DNA of 54,244 nucleotides from an uncultured Gammaproteobacteria bacterium (GTDB taxonomy: Bacteria > Pseudomonadota > Gammaproteobacteria > Arenicellales > JAANXG01), in NCBI GenBank assembly GCA_947258785.1, contig CAMYJT010000017.1, positions 1 through 54,244 of the forward strand, given 5' to 3'. This document shows, piece by piece, positions 17,636 through 26,558 of this stretch. A model generated the notes under the pieces. That model searched no databases, was not told the origin of the DNA, and was given only the letters and a program-made list of their open reading frames with translations. How positions within the stretch are numbered: position 1 is the stretch's first letter; each line of letters opens with the position of its first letter. The translations under genes and the position numbers were made by a program.

Positions 17636-18200
17636 CTTCGATCTCCAACCGAATTTCAACCTCGTCACCAACCCACTTGAGGTCCGAGTCGATACCGAAA
17701 TCGGATCGTCTGATCACTGTGCGCCCGGAAAAACCGGCGACGTACCTGCCCGACAGCGGGTGGGTGCCGGCCCGATTGAACCGCATCGATATCGCCACCG
17801 GTCGAGTCACTCCGTGGAGGGTGAGGTCGCCCGACACTGTCGCCGTCCGGTCGCCGGTCGGTTCCACTCCGGTGCCGGCGAAGCGGATGTCCGGGAAGCG
17901 GCTGACGTCCAGATATCTGCGTCCTTTGAGCTGCTCGTTCCAGCTCTCGTCGTCCATGTCCAGGCTGCCGGCATCGATGGTCAGGGTCACCCGGGTGCTG
18001 GTGAAATCCTGCTCGTCGAAGGTGAATTCGCCGGTGAATTCCAGAAACTCGCCTTGTGAATGGGAAAACCCCAGATGACCGACGAAAAACAAGATCTGCG
18101 TGTGAACCGGATCGAACCGGTAAACGTCCTGGGCCCCGGCCGGGGCATGGCAAATCATCGTAATAAACAGGCCCCGGGCGATGACGGATACTGATGCCAC
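17598..18200 (-). CDS. YceI-family periplasmic protein (upstream copy)
   Basis: A 200-residue secreted protein with an N-terminal signal peptide (about 1-23, AxA-type end PAGAQ) and a complete YceI domain: VYRFDPVHTQILFFVGHLGFS, FTGEFTFDEQDF, RRYLDVSRFPDIRF, GDLTLHGVTRPVAI and RSDFGIDSDL. It is more typical of the family than its neighbour at 16768, especially the DPxHTxxxFxVxHxGxS opening. Start GTG 18200; an alternative cannot be excluded. It appears to head a minus-strand unit yceI-b561-yceI, and glnS lies upstream on the same strand after 134 bases. Confidence 0.93.
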   Translation of the reverse strand: MASVSVIARGLFITMICHAPAGAQDVYRFDPVHTQILFFVGHLGFSHSQGEFLEFTGEFTFDEQDFTSTRVTLTIDAGSLDMDDESWNEQLKGRRYLDVSRFPDIRFAGTGVEPTGDRTATVSGDLTLHGVTRPVAISMRFNRAGTHPLSGRYVAGFSGRTVIRRSDFGIDSDLKWVGDEVEIRLEIEGVLERKTIDSQQ

Positions 18201-18308
18201 CCGCTTACCGCCCCCTCCAACTCGTGATGGTCGACACCCAGGCCGCGCCGCTTACTCGATATCGCACTTTCGGCATGCTTATTACGACCATGAAGCGGAA
18301 CCAGGATT

Positions 18309-18328
18309 CCCGTCGCCGCAGCGACGGG
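18309..18328 (-). terminator. GC-rich hairpin after glnS
   Basis: A perfect eight-base stem CCCGTCGC / GCGACGGG with a four-base loop starts seven bases beyond the glnS stop codon on the minus strand. It is followed by AATCCTGG rather than a T tract, so it may be a weak or factor-assisted terminator. Confidence 0.4.
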
Positions 18329-18334
18329 CGGACC

Positions 18335-20020
18335 TCAGGCACTGCGTCCCGTCTTGCCGATCTTGGCCCAGGTGTCCCGCAATGTCACGGTGCGGTTGAA
18401 GACCGGACGTGCGCGTCGGTGTGTCTTGCGATCGGCGCAGAAGTAGCCCTGACGCTCGAACTGGTAACGCGCTTCGGGTGCCGCCTCGGCGAGGCCTGCC
18501 TCTACTTTGCACCGGGTGATCGGGGTGAGGGATTCGGGATTGAGATGGTCCAGAAAATTGTCCTCGGCAACCGGATTGGGGACATTGAACAAGCGGTCGT
18601 AGAGACGCACCTCGGCATCCACCGCATGGTCCGCCGAAACCCAGTGAATAGTTCCCTTGACCTTGCGGCCGTCCGGCGATGCACCGCCTTTGGTCTCGGG
18701 GTCATAGGTGCACCGGATCTCGGTGATGTCGCCGCGCTTGTCTTTGACAACGCCCGTACAGGTGACGTAGTACGCGTACCGCAGTCTCACCTCCCGGCCC
18801 GGCGCCAGTCGAAAAAATTTCTTTGCCGGCAGTTCCATGAAGTCATCCCGCTCAATATATATCACCCGGGCAAATGGAAGCCGGCGAGCGCCCAGCTCAG
18901 GCCGTTTGGGATGATTCCGTGCCTCAACCGACTCCGTGCGGTCGGCCGGAAAATTATCGATGACCAGCCGCACCGGGTTCAGCACCGCCATCACTCTGGG
19001 TGCGTGCTCGTCCAGGTGCTCCCGGATGCTGTTTTCCAATACGCCCATTTCGATGGTGCCTTCCTTCTTGGTAACACCGATGCGGTCGCAGAAATTTCGT
19101 ATCGAACGCGGTGTGTAGCCCCGCCGGCGCAAGCCGCTGATGGTCGGCAGGCGCGGATCATCCCATCCGGACACGTGGCCCTCGTTCACCAATCGATTGA
19201 GCATTCGTTTGCTCATCACCGTGTGCTCGAGATTCAGCCGTGCGAATTCAATCTGTTGCGGGTGGCAGGGTACGTCGAGCTGGTTCAGTATCCAGTCGTA
19301 CAGGGCCCGGTTGGCCTCGAATTCGAGGGTGCACAGCGAGTGTGTGATGCGCTCGATGGCGTCCGAGAGGCAATGGGTGTAATCGTACATGGGATAAATA
19401 CACCATTGGTCCGCGGTGCGGTAATGGTTTGCGTGACGTATGCGGTAGAGAGTCGGGTCGCGCATGACGATGTTGGGCGAAGCCATATCGATTTTTGCCC
19501 GCAGCACGTGCTCGCCGTCGCCGAATTCACCATTGCGCATGCGCGCGAAGAGGTCCAAGTTCTGCTCGACCGAGCGGTTTCGATACGGGCTGTTGGTCCC
19601 GGGTTCCGTCAGCGTGCCCCGGTGTTCCCGAATCTCGGCGCTACTGAGGCTGTCGACATACGCCTTGCCCTGTCGTATCAGGTCGACGGCGTATTCGTAC
19701 AACTGCTCGAAGTAATCCGAGGCAAAGCGTAATTCAGTCCATTCATAACCCAGCCAGGAAACATCTTCCTTAATGGCCTCCACGTACTCGGGATTTTCCC
19801 GTTCCGGATTGGTGTCGTCGAAACGCAGGTTGCAGCGGCCACTGTAGTCCTCGGCGATACCGAAATTCAGGCAAATGGATTTTGCGTGTCCGATGTGCAG
19901 GTATCCGTTGGGTTCGGGCGGGAATCGCGTTGCGACGCTGCCGGTTCCCCCGCCGGCGGTCAGGTCCGCATCGATGATGTTGCGAATAAAGTTGGAGTTC
20001 GTGGGCTTCTCTGTATGCAT
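18335..20020 (-). CDS. glnS: Glutaminyl-tRNA synthetase
   Basis: A 561-residue class I synthetase that charges tRNA-Gln, close to the 554 residues of the E. coli enzyme. The N-terminus has the signature [16 protein letters not shown] with the HIGH motif (about 29-44), and the KMSKS-type loop reads HTVMSKRML (near 265). The RFDDTNPE and [13 protein letters not shown] stretches are also diagnostic of GlnRS over GluRS. The beta-barrel anticodon domain is complete to the C-terminus. ATG 20020 gives the conserved start [12 protein letters not shown]; the frame is open upstream to 20062 and no strong ribosome site is seen. Confidence 0.97.
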   Translation of the reverse strand: MHTEKPTNSNFIRNIIDADLTAGGGTGSVATRFPPEPNGYLHIGHAKSICLNFGIAEDYSGRCNLRFDDTNPERENPEYVEAIKEDVSWLGYEWTELRFASDYFEQLYEYAVDLIRQGKAYVDSLSSAEIREHRGTLTEPGTNSPYRNRSVEQNLDLFARMRNGEFGDGEHVLRAKIDMASPNIVMRDPTLYRIRHANHYRTADQWCIYPMYDYTHCLSDAIERITHSLCTLEFEANRALYDWILNQLDVPCHPQQIEFARLNLEHTVMSKRMLNRLVNEGHVSGWDDPRLPTISGLRRRGYTPRSIRNFCDRIGVTKKEGTIEMGVLENSIREHLDEHAPRVMAVLNPVRLVIDNFPADRTESVEARNHPKRPELGARRLPFARVIYIERDDFMELPAKKFFRLAPGREVRLRYAYYVTCTGVVKDKRGDITEIRCTYDPETKGGASPDGRKVKGTIHWVSADHAVDAEVRLYDRLFNVPNPVAEDNFLDHLNPESLTPITRCKVEAGLAEAAPEARYQFERQGYFCADRKTHRRARPVFNRTVTLRDTWAKIGKTGRSA

Positions 20021-20409
20021 TACTAAACCGGATGTCAGACGTATCGATACCGTTACACACAAGCTTCATGTGCATGATTGCGGGATACTTGATGGGTCAC
20101 CCGCCCAAGGCGCGCTCATTATAGCCCAGTGGGCCGCCGCCTCATCCGGATCGTTGTGCCGGAGCCGGTTGGTCGCAGTTCGCGTGTCCCCGGACCAATG
20201 CGCTGGAACAGGAATTTGGAACCGAGGTCAAGCGCGGCGATTTCCTGACCGGCACGCTAGAGGTTATGATCAATTCCACAGATTCTCTTCCGCGGGGTCC
20301 GTCGAGGAGATCGTGTGCCGCAACAACGGCGACAGCCGCTGCTTTTCTAATCCGCGCCGGTTGAGCACTTCGATGGGATCGAACACCCCGCCAGGGGCAG
20401 CCAAACGGC
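20021..20409. other. Intergenic region between glnS and yjbQ, unassigned
   Basis: About 390 bases between divergent genes. A plus-strand frame from about 20158 to 20360 reads smoothly (for example QFACPRTNALEQEFG and GDFLTGTLEVM) but lacks a start codon in context and matches nothing I recognise. It may be a fragment of a lost gene or chance. I see no convincing promoter for either flanking gene. Confidence 0.35.
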
Positions 20410-20826
20410 ATGTGGGAACAGTATCAGCTTCGCGTAAGCACCGATGGCCGGGGTACCTACGAGTTGACCCCGGAGATCGACGCGCGCTTGCGCAGCGGTG
20501 GCGTTACCACCGGTCTGGCGCACGTGTTTCTCCACCACACCAGTGCCTCTCTCATCATCTGTGAAAATGCGGACCCCTCGGTACGCGGGGATCTGGAGAC
20601 GTACATGGCCGATCTGGTGCGGGACGGCGATCCACGCTTCGCGCACACCGTTGAAGGTCCCGACGACATGTCCGCTCACGTACGCAGCGTGCTCACCCAA
20701 AGTGGTCTGACGGTGCCGGTGAGCCAAGGCCGGCTGGCGCTCGGGACCTGGCAGTCGATTTATCTCTGGGAACACCGCACCCACGCCCACAACCGCCGCC
20801 TTACGCTGACCGTGCACGGCGATTAA
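20410..20826 (+). CDS. yjbQ: YjbQ / UPF0047 family protein
   Basis: A 138-residue protein of the UPF0047 family. Members have been reported with weak thiamine-phosphate synthase activity, but their main cellular role is not settled. Conserved elements are GLAHVFLHHTSASLIICENADP (in outline: FLHHTSASL then NADPSVR, about 37-58), ADLVRDGDPRFAHTVEGPDDM and the C-terminal GTWQSIYLWEHR. The histidines in HHTSAS and FAHTVEG, with the Glu in WEHR, form the likely active pocket. ATG 20410 is used. It is followed by the PHA synthase promoter and is probably a single-gene unit. Confidence 0.93.
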   Translation: MWEQYQLRVSTDGRGTYELTPEIDARLRSGGVTTGLAHVFLHHTSASLIICENADPSVRGDLETYMADLVRDGDPRFAHTVEGPDDMSAHVRSVLTQSGLTVPVSQGRLALGTWQSIYLWEHRTHAHNRRLTLTVHGD

Positions 20827-20840
20827 TTTGCCGTTTCGTC

Positions 20841-20869
20841 TTGTCCCAGCGTCGATTGTTGACTATAGT
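20841..20869 (+). promoter_or_regulatory. Predicted sigma-70 promoter for phaC
   Basis: TTGTCC (20841-20846) and TATAGT (20864-20869) are separated by 17 bases, matching 4/6 and 5/6 of the consensus. It lies 46 bases upstream of the phaC start and after the yjbQ stop. Confidence 0.6.
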
Positions 20870-20914
20870 AGCGCGCTTTGATGCACCGCAGCATAACTCG
20901 ATACGAGCAGACCT

Positions 20915-22723
20915 ATGAGCACGGCGCAGAAATCCCTGGATATGGCCTTGAATCCGTTTGAGCTGTCAGACAGCTGGCTGGAGATGGCCTTGCGCGGTCA
21001 GCGTATCGGCTGGCAGCTGATCACCGAGCCGTTGACCCACCCCACCGCGTTACTCTCCGACCCGTTCAACGTCTCCGGCGCATTCGCCAATCTGGCCACG
21101 GTGCTGATGACCGATCCCAGCCGGCTCATCGATGCGCAGTGGGCTTTTTACCGGGATTCCCTGTCTTTGTGGCAGAACACGGTGACCCGCGCGCTGGGCG
21201 GCAACGGTATGGACCCGGTCATCGAACCTGGTCCCGGAGACAACCGCTTCCGTGACGAGCAGTGGCAGACCAATTATCTGTTTGACCACATCAAACAGTC
21301 CTATCTGCTGGCCGCGCGGCTCATCGAATCCACGCTGGACGGTGATCACGCTCTGGAGCCGAAGGATGCCGAGAAAGTACGGTTCTTCACGCGGCAGATT
21401 ATCGATGCCCTGGCGCCGACCAACTTCGCGCCGACGAACCCGAAAGTGGTTCGAGAGACCCTGGAATCCCTGGGTAACAATCTCATCTGCGGCTTCAATA
21501 ATTTATTGGCGGACTTGGAAAAGGGTGGAGGGCAGCTGCAGATCTCGATGACCGATGCCCAGGCCTTCAAGCTTGGTGAAAACGTCGCCACTACACCGGG
21601 CAAAGTGGTCTATCAGAACCGAATGTTTCAGCTCGTTCAGTATGCGCCGTCCACCAGCGAGGTATTGAAACTACCCCTGTTGGTCGTTCCGCCGTGGATA
21701 AACAAGTATTACATCATGGACCTGCAGCCGAATAACTCACTCATCAAGTGGTTGGTCGATCGCGGCTGCACCGTGTTCGTCATATCCTGGGTCAATCCAG
21801 ATGAGTCCTACTCGGAAACAACATTCGACGACTACCTTACCCAGGGAGTTTATGCGGCCCTGGACGCGGTGGAACAGGCCACCGGCGAGCGTCGGCTTCA
21901 TGCGGCGGGGTACTGCATTGGCGGCACCTTGTTGGCCGCCGCCTTGGCCCACATGGCGACGACCGGCGATCAGCGGATCGAGAGCGCCTCGTTTTTTACC
22001 ACAATGATCGATTTTTCGGAGCCCGGTGAACTGGGCGTGTTCATCGATGAGCAGCAGGTGGCGGCGCTGGAAGAACGCATGCGGGAGACCGGGTATCTGG
22101 ACGCCAGCTGCATGGCGGCGACCTTTAATATGTTACGGGCCAACGATCTGATCTGGACGTTTGCCATCAACAATTACCTGCTTGGCCACGACCCGCTGGT
22201 GTTCGACCTGCTGTACTGGAATTCAGACTCGACGCGGATGCCGGCAAACATGCACAGCTTCTATCTGCGTACCATGTACCTCGAGAACCTGCTCAAGGAA
22301 CCCGGTGGCATCACGCTGGCGGGGCGCCCCATCGACGTCCGAAAGATCCGCGTGCCGGCTTTTTTCTTGTCGACTAAGGACGATCACATCGCGCCTTGGA
22401 AATCCACCTACGCGGGAGCAAGGCTGTTGGGGGGGGCGGTGCGTTTCGTTCTCGGGGCGTCCGGACATATTGCCGGAGTGATCAATCCACCAGCCGCCAA
22501 CAAATACAACTATTGGACCAACGACTCGGGTCCTCTGCCGGACAAGCCCGAGGATTGGTTCGCCACCGCCGACCAGTCGCCGGGATCATGGTGGAACGAG
22601 TGGCTGAAGTGGATCGAAGGAATAGACAGCGCAAAAGTGCCCGCCCGGCTACCTGGAGACGGCGCATTGAAGGTCATCGAAGATGCGCCGGGCGCTTACG
22701 TATCGACACGCATCTCCGGTTAG
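20915..22723 (+). CDS. phaC: Class I poly(3-hydroxyalkanoate) synthase
   Basis: A 602-residue enzyme that polymerises hydroxyacyl-CoA into storage polyester at granule surfaces. The lipase-like box GYCIGGT carries the catalytic cysteine (Cys334). The catalytic Asp is in KDDHIAPW (Asp490) and the His in GASGHIAGVINPP (His518). The N-terminal domain and the PWINKYYIMDL stretch (about 254-264) are typical of class I enzymes, which act without PhaE or PhaR subunits. No phaA, phaB, phasin or depolymerase gene is nearby, so precursor supply is encoded elsewhere. ATG 20915 is downstream of a good predicted promoter. Confidence 0.96.
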   Translation: MSTAQKSLDMALNPFELSDSWLEMALRGQRIGWQLITEPLTHPTALLSDPFNVSGAFANLATVLMTDPSRLIDAQWAFYRDSLSLWQNTVTRALGGNGMDPVIEPGPGDNRFRDEQWQTNYLFDHIKQSYLLAARLIESTLDGDHALEPKDAEKVRFFTRQIIDALAPTNFAPTNPKVVRETLESLGNNLICGFNNLLADLEKGGGQLQISMTDAQAFKLGENVATTPGKVVYQNRMFQLVQYAPSTSEVLKLPLLVVPPWINKYYIMDLQPNNSLIKWLVDRGCTVFVISWVNPDESYSETTFDDYLTQGVYAALDAVEQATGERRLHAAGYCIGGTLLAAALAHMATTGDQRIESASFFTTMIDFSEPGELGVFIDEQQVAALEERMRETGYLDASCMAATFNMLRANDLIWTFAINNYLLGHDPLVFDLLYWNSDSTRMPANMHSFYLRTMYLENLLKEPGGITLAGRPIDVRKIRVPAFFLSTKDDHIAPWKSTYAGARLLGGAVRFVLGASGHIAGVINPPAANKYNYWTNDSGPLPDKPEDWFATADQSPGSWWNEWLKWIEGIDSAKVPARLPGDGALKVIEDAPGAYVSTRISG

Positions 22724-22739
22724 AGACGTTTCCACAACA

Positions 22740-22753
22740 CGGATCGCGATCCG
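22740..22753. repeat. Perfect 14-bp palindrome
   Basis: CGGATCGCGATCCG lies in the 101-base gap between phaC and the sensor kinase gene, about 70 bases before the kinase start. It could be a dimeric regulator site or a weak stem; no family is assigned. Confidence 0.5.
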
Positions 22754-22824
22754 CCGCTTCACTGTCAACCGGCCGCCGGCCCGACAGGCCCTCATTCCGG
22801 CGTCCGGCTTGCTACAATTCACTC

Positions 22825-25215
22825 ATGCGGCGAGTCGCAAGCGGAGTTCTGTTGGTCGTTCTCTGTCAACTGGAGCCGTCCGGGGCCCAGGACACCGCCG
22901 TCGACATTGGGGTGTTGGCCTTTCGCGGCGACGCCGCCGCGGTGCGAATGTGGACCTCCACCGCAAGCTATCTCACCCGGCGGATCCCGGCACACGCCTT
23001 TCGCGTCGTGCCCCTTGATCTGAAAGGTATGCGCGACCATGTGCGCGACGGCAAACTCGATTTTGTATTGACCAACACGGGGAACTACGTCGACCTCGAG
23101 GCCCGGTTCGGCATTACCCGCATAGCGACGCTAAAAAATCTGCGCCAGGGGAACGCCTACACCCAGTTCGGTGCAGTCATCTTCACCCGGGCGGATCATC
23201 CGGCCGTCAACAGTATAGCGGACCTCGGCGGTCACACCTTCATGGCCGTCAGCCGCGACGCGTTCGGAGGATTTCAGATGGCCTGGCGCGAGTTGCTGCG
23301 CCATCGTATTGACCCGTTCCGCGACTTGGCCGCGATCCGATTTGCCGGCTTCCCCCAGGATGAAATCGTTTACGCCGTGGCGCGGGGCGAGGTGGACGCC
23401 GGCACCGTGCGCACCGATGTCATTGAGCGAATGGCCCAGGAAGGTAAGATCGAGTTGTCCGGTTTTCGGGTTCTGAATCCACGATCCACCCCGGGCTTTC
23501 CGTTTCTGCACAGTACCGATCTGTACCCGGAATGGCCGTTCGCCAAGCTGCGACACACCCCAGAGCGCCTGGCCGAACAACTGGCCGTGGCGCTGCTGGA
23601 GTTGCCGGCAATCAGTGAGGCGGCCATAGCCGCGCGATCCGCGGGGTGGACGATCCCCTTGGATTATGGTCCGGTGCACGAGTTGTTCAGGGTGCTTCGC
23701 ATCGGACCCTATGCCCATCTGAACCAGCTGTCGTTGCGGCGGGTGTGGCAGGAATATGGTGCCTGGTTGGCAGCAGCGTTGCTGGCTATATGCATGCTGG
23801 GTGGGTTCTCCGCGTGGATGGTGCGGACCAACCGGCGGATTGCCCGGGAAGTCGCCGAACGAATCCAGGCGCAGCAACAGCTTGCCGCATACAGCAATAG
23901 TCTCGAGCGCCGGGTCGGCGAACGCACACGGGCGCTCGCCGAGTTGAATCTGGCACTGCAACAAAGCGACGCCACGCTCCGGGCCATGCACGACATTACC
24001 GCTGCGCCGGGCGTCAGGCTCGATGACAAACTCCGCGAACTGCTGGACATCGGCTGTCGGCACTTTGATTGTAGCTGTGGAGTCCTGGCCGAACACGAGG
24101 CCGGTCAGTGGCGGGTGCGACAGCGCAGTGCATCATGCCGGCTGCTGCCGCTCGGCCCGGCGGCCCCCGAGGCCAATGCCCTGCTCGGCGCTGCGCTCAA
24201 CTGTGCGGAAACGCTCTGTGTCCCGGACGTGGCCGATCAGCGCCAGGCGGGGAGTACGGCGTTTGCAAGCCACGGTGTACAGTCGCTCATCGCGACACGG
24301 GTGACGGTCGAGGGACAGGACATCGGTACGCTCAGTTTTTTCCATCAGGGTGTGCGTAAGGAACCGTTTACTCAGGTGGACGTCGACATCCTGCTGTTAA
24401 TGGCGCAGTGGATCGGCGGCGAAACAGAGCGGGAGCTCGCCAACGAACGCCTGCAGGTCCACCAGCACCGGCTCGCTCACGTGGCCAGGGTCAATACGAT
24501 GGGCGAAATGGCATCGGGCATCGCCCACGAGTTGAACCAGCCGCTGACTGCGATTCTCAATTACAGCCGTGGGGGATTGCGGCGGTTGCGCAACGCGGGC
24601 GATCCCGGAACCGTCGTTAACGGTCTTACCAAGATTTCTGCAGAGGCGGAGCGCGCGGCGCAGATCATACGTCGGCTGCGTGAGTTTCTCCGCCCAGGGG
24701 AACTGCAGAACGAGGCGGTCGATCTTGGTGTGGTTGCCGAGACGGTCGCCCAGATGGCGGGCGCTCAAATGCGCGAGCATCAAGTGGAATTAGCGCTCGC
24801 CGGCGCGGCAGACGTGCCCCTGGTGTCCGGTGACAGGATACAGCTGGAGCAAGTACTGCTGAACCTCGTCCGCAACGCCATCGATGCACTGGATGCGGTG
24901 GATCGGGGCCACAAGCGCATCGTGGTGGAATTCGAGACGCTGGAGCGGGACCGGGTGCAGGTCTGTGTGCGAGACAACGGCTGCGGCATCACGGATCCGA
25001 ATTTGGACCAGGTGTTTCTGCCGTTCTATACGACCAAGCCGCATGGAATGGGGATGGGGCTGTCGATCATTCGTTCCATCATCGAGGCCCACAATGGAGA
25101 CGTGACGGTTGAATCGGAAGCGGGGAAGGGGACGTGTTTCGCGTTTACCGTTCCGGCGTGGGACGGCCGGCCGAGAGCCGCCACCGCGGCCCCGGCTGAA
25201 GCGGTGTCGCTGTGA
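22825..25215 (+). CDS. Sensor histidine kinase with periplasmic PhnD-like domain and GAF domain (TtrS-like)
   Basis: A 796-residue membrane kinase. After a signal peptide (about 1-21) comes a PhnD/TtrS-type substrate-binding domain (about 28-290), with DFVLTNTGNYVDLEARFG and GEVDAGTVRTDVIE. One transmembrane helix (about 313-333) is followed by a coiled coil, a GAF-like domain (about 390-540), a HisKA domain with phospho-acceptor His568 in GIAHELNQPLTA, and an HATPase domain with NAIDAL, DNGCGI and GMGMGLS. Domain order matches tetrathionate sensor TtrS and related kinases, but the ligand cannot be told. ATG 22825 is used; a TACAAT element seven bases upstream suggests a leaderless transcript. 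It overlaps the regulator gene by four bases. Confidence 0.93.
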   Translation: MRRVASGVLLVVLCQLEPSGAQDTAVDIGVLAFRGDAAAVRMWTSTASYLTRRIPAHAFRVVPLDLKGMRDHVRDGKLDFVLTNTGNYVDLEARFGITRIATLKNLRQGNAYTQFGAVIFTRADHPAVNSIADLGGHTFMAVSRDAFGGFQMAWRELLRHRIDPFRDLAAIRFAGFPQDEIVYAVARGEVDAGTVRTDVIERMAQEGKIELSGFRVLNPRSTPGFPFLHSTDLYPEWPFAKLRHTPERLAEQLAVALLELPAISEAAIAARSAGWTIPLDYGPVHELFRVLRIGPYAHLNQLSLRRVWQEYGAWLAAALLAICMLGGFSAWMVRTNRRIAREVAERIQAQQQLAAYSNSLERRVGERTRALAELNLALQQSDATLRAMHDITAAPGVRLDDKLRELLDIGCRHFDCSCGVLAEHEAGQWRVRQRSASCRLLPLGPAAPEANALLGAALNCAETLCVPDVADQRQAGSTAFASHGVQSLIATRVTVEGQDIGTLSFFHQGVRKEPFTQVDVDILLLMAQWIGGETERELANERLQVHQHRLAHVARVNTMGEMASGIAHELNQPLTAILNYSRGGLRRLRNAGDPGTVVNGLTKISAEAERAAQIIRRLREFLRPGELQNEAVDLGVVAETVAQMAGAQMREHQVELALAGAADVPLVSGDRIQLEQVLLNLVRNAIDALDAVDRGHKRIVVEFETLERDRVQVCVRDNGCGITDPNLDQVFLPFYTTKPHGMGMGLSIIRSIIEAHNGDVTVESEAGKGTCFAFTVPAWDGRPRAATAAPAEAVSL

Positions 25216-25850
25216 GCAAGGATTTCACCTCAATGGTCTACGTTGTCGACGACGACCCCGCCGTACGTGATTCCCTGGTCTGGCTGCTGGAGTCCGAATC
25301 CATACCGACCAGGGAGTTCGCGTCTGCCTCCGAGTTTCTTCACCAGTACCGACCGGACTGGCACGGCTGTGTCGTGCTGGACGTACGAATGCCCGGGATG
25401 AGCGGTCTTGAATTGCAGGAGAGGCTGGCCGACAGCGACAGCTCCCTGCCGATTATCGTCGTGACCGGACACGCTGAAGTGCCCATGGCCATCCGCGCCA
25501 TGAAGGCGGGGGCCTTTGATTTCATCGAAAAGCCCTTCTCCGACGAAGCAATGCTGGATTGCATCCGCCGGGCCATCGCCGCCGAGAACCTGGCCAGCGA
25601 GGAGCGGGACTACGACTCCGAGATCTTCGCCCGCTATCAGACATTGACCCCGCGTGAGCGGGAGGTCATGCGCTTGGTGTCCGAAGGCCGGGCCAACAAA
25701 GTGATCGCTGCCGATCTACAGGTCAGCGCTAAGACCGTCGAAGTGCATCGCTCGCGCTTAATGTCAAAAATGCGGGCGCGGTCGATTTCTGATTTAGTGC
25801 GGCAAGCGATTGTCCTTGAACAGCGAAGCGAGTGGGAGTCGTCCGACTAA
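25212..25850 (+). CDS. FixJ/TtrR-type response regulator
   Basis: A 212-residue two-component regulator. The receiver domain (about 8-122) has the acidic pocket DDDP (13-16), phospho-acceptor Asp57 in VVLDVRMPGMSG, the conserved Thr in VVTGH and Lys in FIEKPF. A LuxR/FixJ-type helix-turn-helix follows (about 145-205): LTPREREVMRLVSEGRANKVIA and KTVEVHRSRLMSKM. The GTG start at 25212 overlaps the kinase stop (GTGA), indicating translational coupling and pairing with that kinase. No obvious target operon such as tetrathionate reductase is in the window. Confidence 0.95.
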   Translation: MSKDFTSMVYVVDDDPAVRDSLVWLLESESIPTREFASASEFLHQYRPDWHGCVVLDVRMPGMSGLELQERLADSDSSLPIIVVTGHAEVPMAIRAMKAGAFDFIEKPFSDEAMLDCIRRAIAAENLASEERDYDSEIFARYQTLTPREREVMRLVSEGRANKVIAADLQVSAKTVEVHRSRLMSKMRARSISDLVRQAIVLEQRSEWESSD

Positions 25851-25893
25851 CGCGAGCCCGGTTAAAACCCCGCGCCGCGTTGGGGTGCTCGGA

Positions 25894-26490
25894 TTACTTT
25901 GCGGTCGCCAGCTCGACCATTGTCTTGCCGCCCTGGATACGAAGATAATCCTGTACATCGGGGTGTTGTTCAGCAAGGTCAATCGCGGTAAAGCCAACAT
26001 CTATTTGCGAGTTGAGTTCCGCGCCCGCGCCGATCAGCATACGAACGATCGGCAGGTTACCTTCACGCGCGGCGAGGTGCAGCGGGACGTAGTTGTAGTC
26101 ATCAACCGCGTCCAGGTCAGCGAGGGCTTTGATCAAGGCCTCGACGGCCTCCGGCTCGTTGCTCTCCGCTGCGTAGTGAAGCGCGGCGCGCTGATCGGCG
26201 TCGCGGGCGTCCACATCGATCCCGCTGTGGATCAAAAACAGATACATCTCGCGGTAACCGTAGCGTATGGCCTCCTGCAGTGGGGTAATCCCGTCTACAT
26301 TGGAGGCGTTCAGGTAAACCACGCCGGAAACGGCGAATTGCTTGACTTCGTTGATCTGATTGAGCCGCACGGCCTTGTGCAGCGCGGTCACCTTGGTCGG
26401 GTCCAAATCGCCGCCCGAGACGGCCGCGGACGCCAGGCCCAGCAACGCGGCGAGCAGACTGCGGTAAAAGCGGGTTCTGGTGAGTTTCAT
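25894..26490 (-). CDS. Secreted ankyrin-repeat protein
   Basis: A 198-residue protein with an N-terminal signal peptide (about 1-26) and about five ankyrin repeats. Clear repeat cores include TALHKAVRLNQINEVKQF, ITPLQEAIRYGYREMYLFLI, RAALHYAAESNEPEAVEALI and VPLHLAAREGNLPIVRMLI. Ankyrin repeats mediate protein-protein binding; a periplasmic or exported place is predicted. The partner is unknown. The gene is convergent with the response regulator gene, and a long inverted repeat lies eight bases upstream of its ATG. A second, unrelated membrane ankyrin protein is encoded at 39656. Confidence 0.9.
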   Translation of the reverse strand: MKLTRTRFYRSLLAALLGLASAAVSGGDLDPTKVTALHKAVRLNQINEVKQFAVSGVVYLNASNVDGITPLQEAIRYGYREMYLFLIHSGIDVDARDADQRAALHYAAESNEPEAVEALIKALADLDAVDDYNYVPLHLAAREGNLPIVRMLIGAGAELNSQIDVGFTAIDLAEQHPDVQDYLRIQGGKTMVELATAK

Positions 26491-26497
26491 CGAAAAT

Positions 26498-26526
26498 CAT
26501 AGCCCGCCGCGGGGCGGCGGGCTATG
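26498..26526 (-). repeat. Perfect 12-bp inverted repeat between dsrE-like and ankyrin genes
   Basis: CATAGCCCGCCG (26498-26509) and CGGCGGGCTATG (26515-26526) form a perfect 12-bp stem with a five-base loop. It is 32 bases beyond the DsrE-like stop and 8 bases before the ankyrin start on the same strand. On the minus strand it is followed by ATTTTC, not a full T tract. It could terminate the first gene, attenuate the second, or bind a protein. Confidence 0.75.
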
Positions 26527-26558
26527 GAAGATTTCGCGGTTCGGGGTAGGCCGATGCT

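Noticed and set aside
18194..19732. A 512-codon plus-strand open frame.
   Set aside because: It is antisense to glnS, which carries HIGH and KMSKS-type motifs. The plus-strand translation has no recognisable domain.
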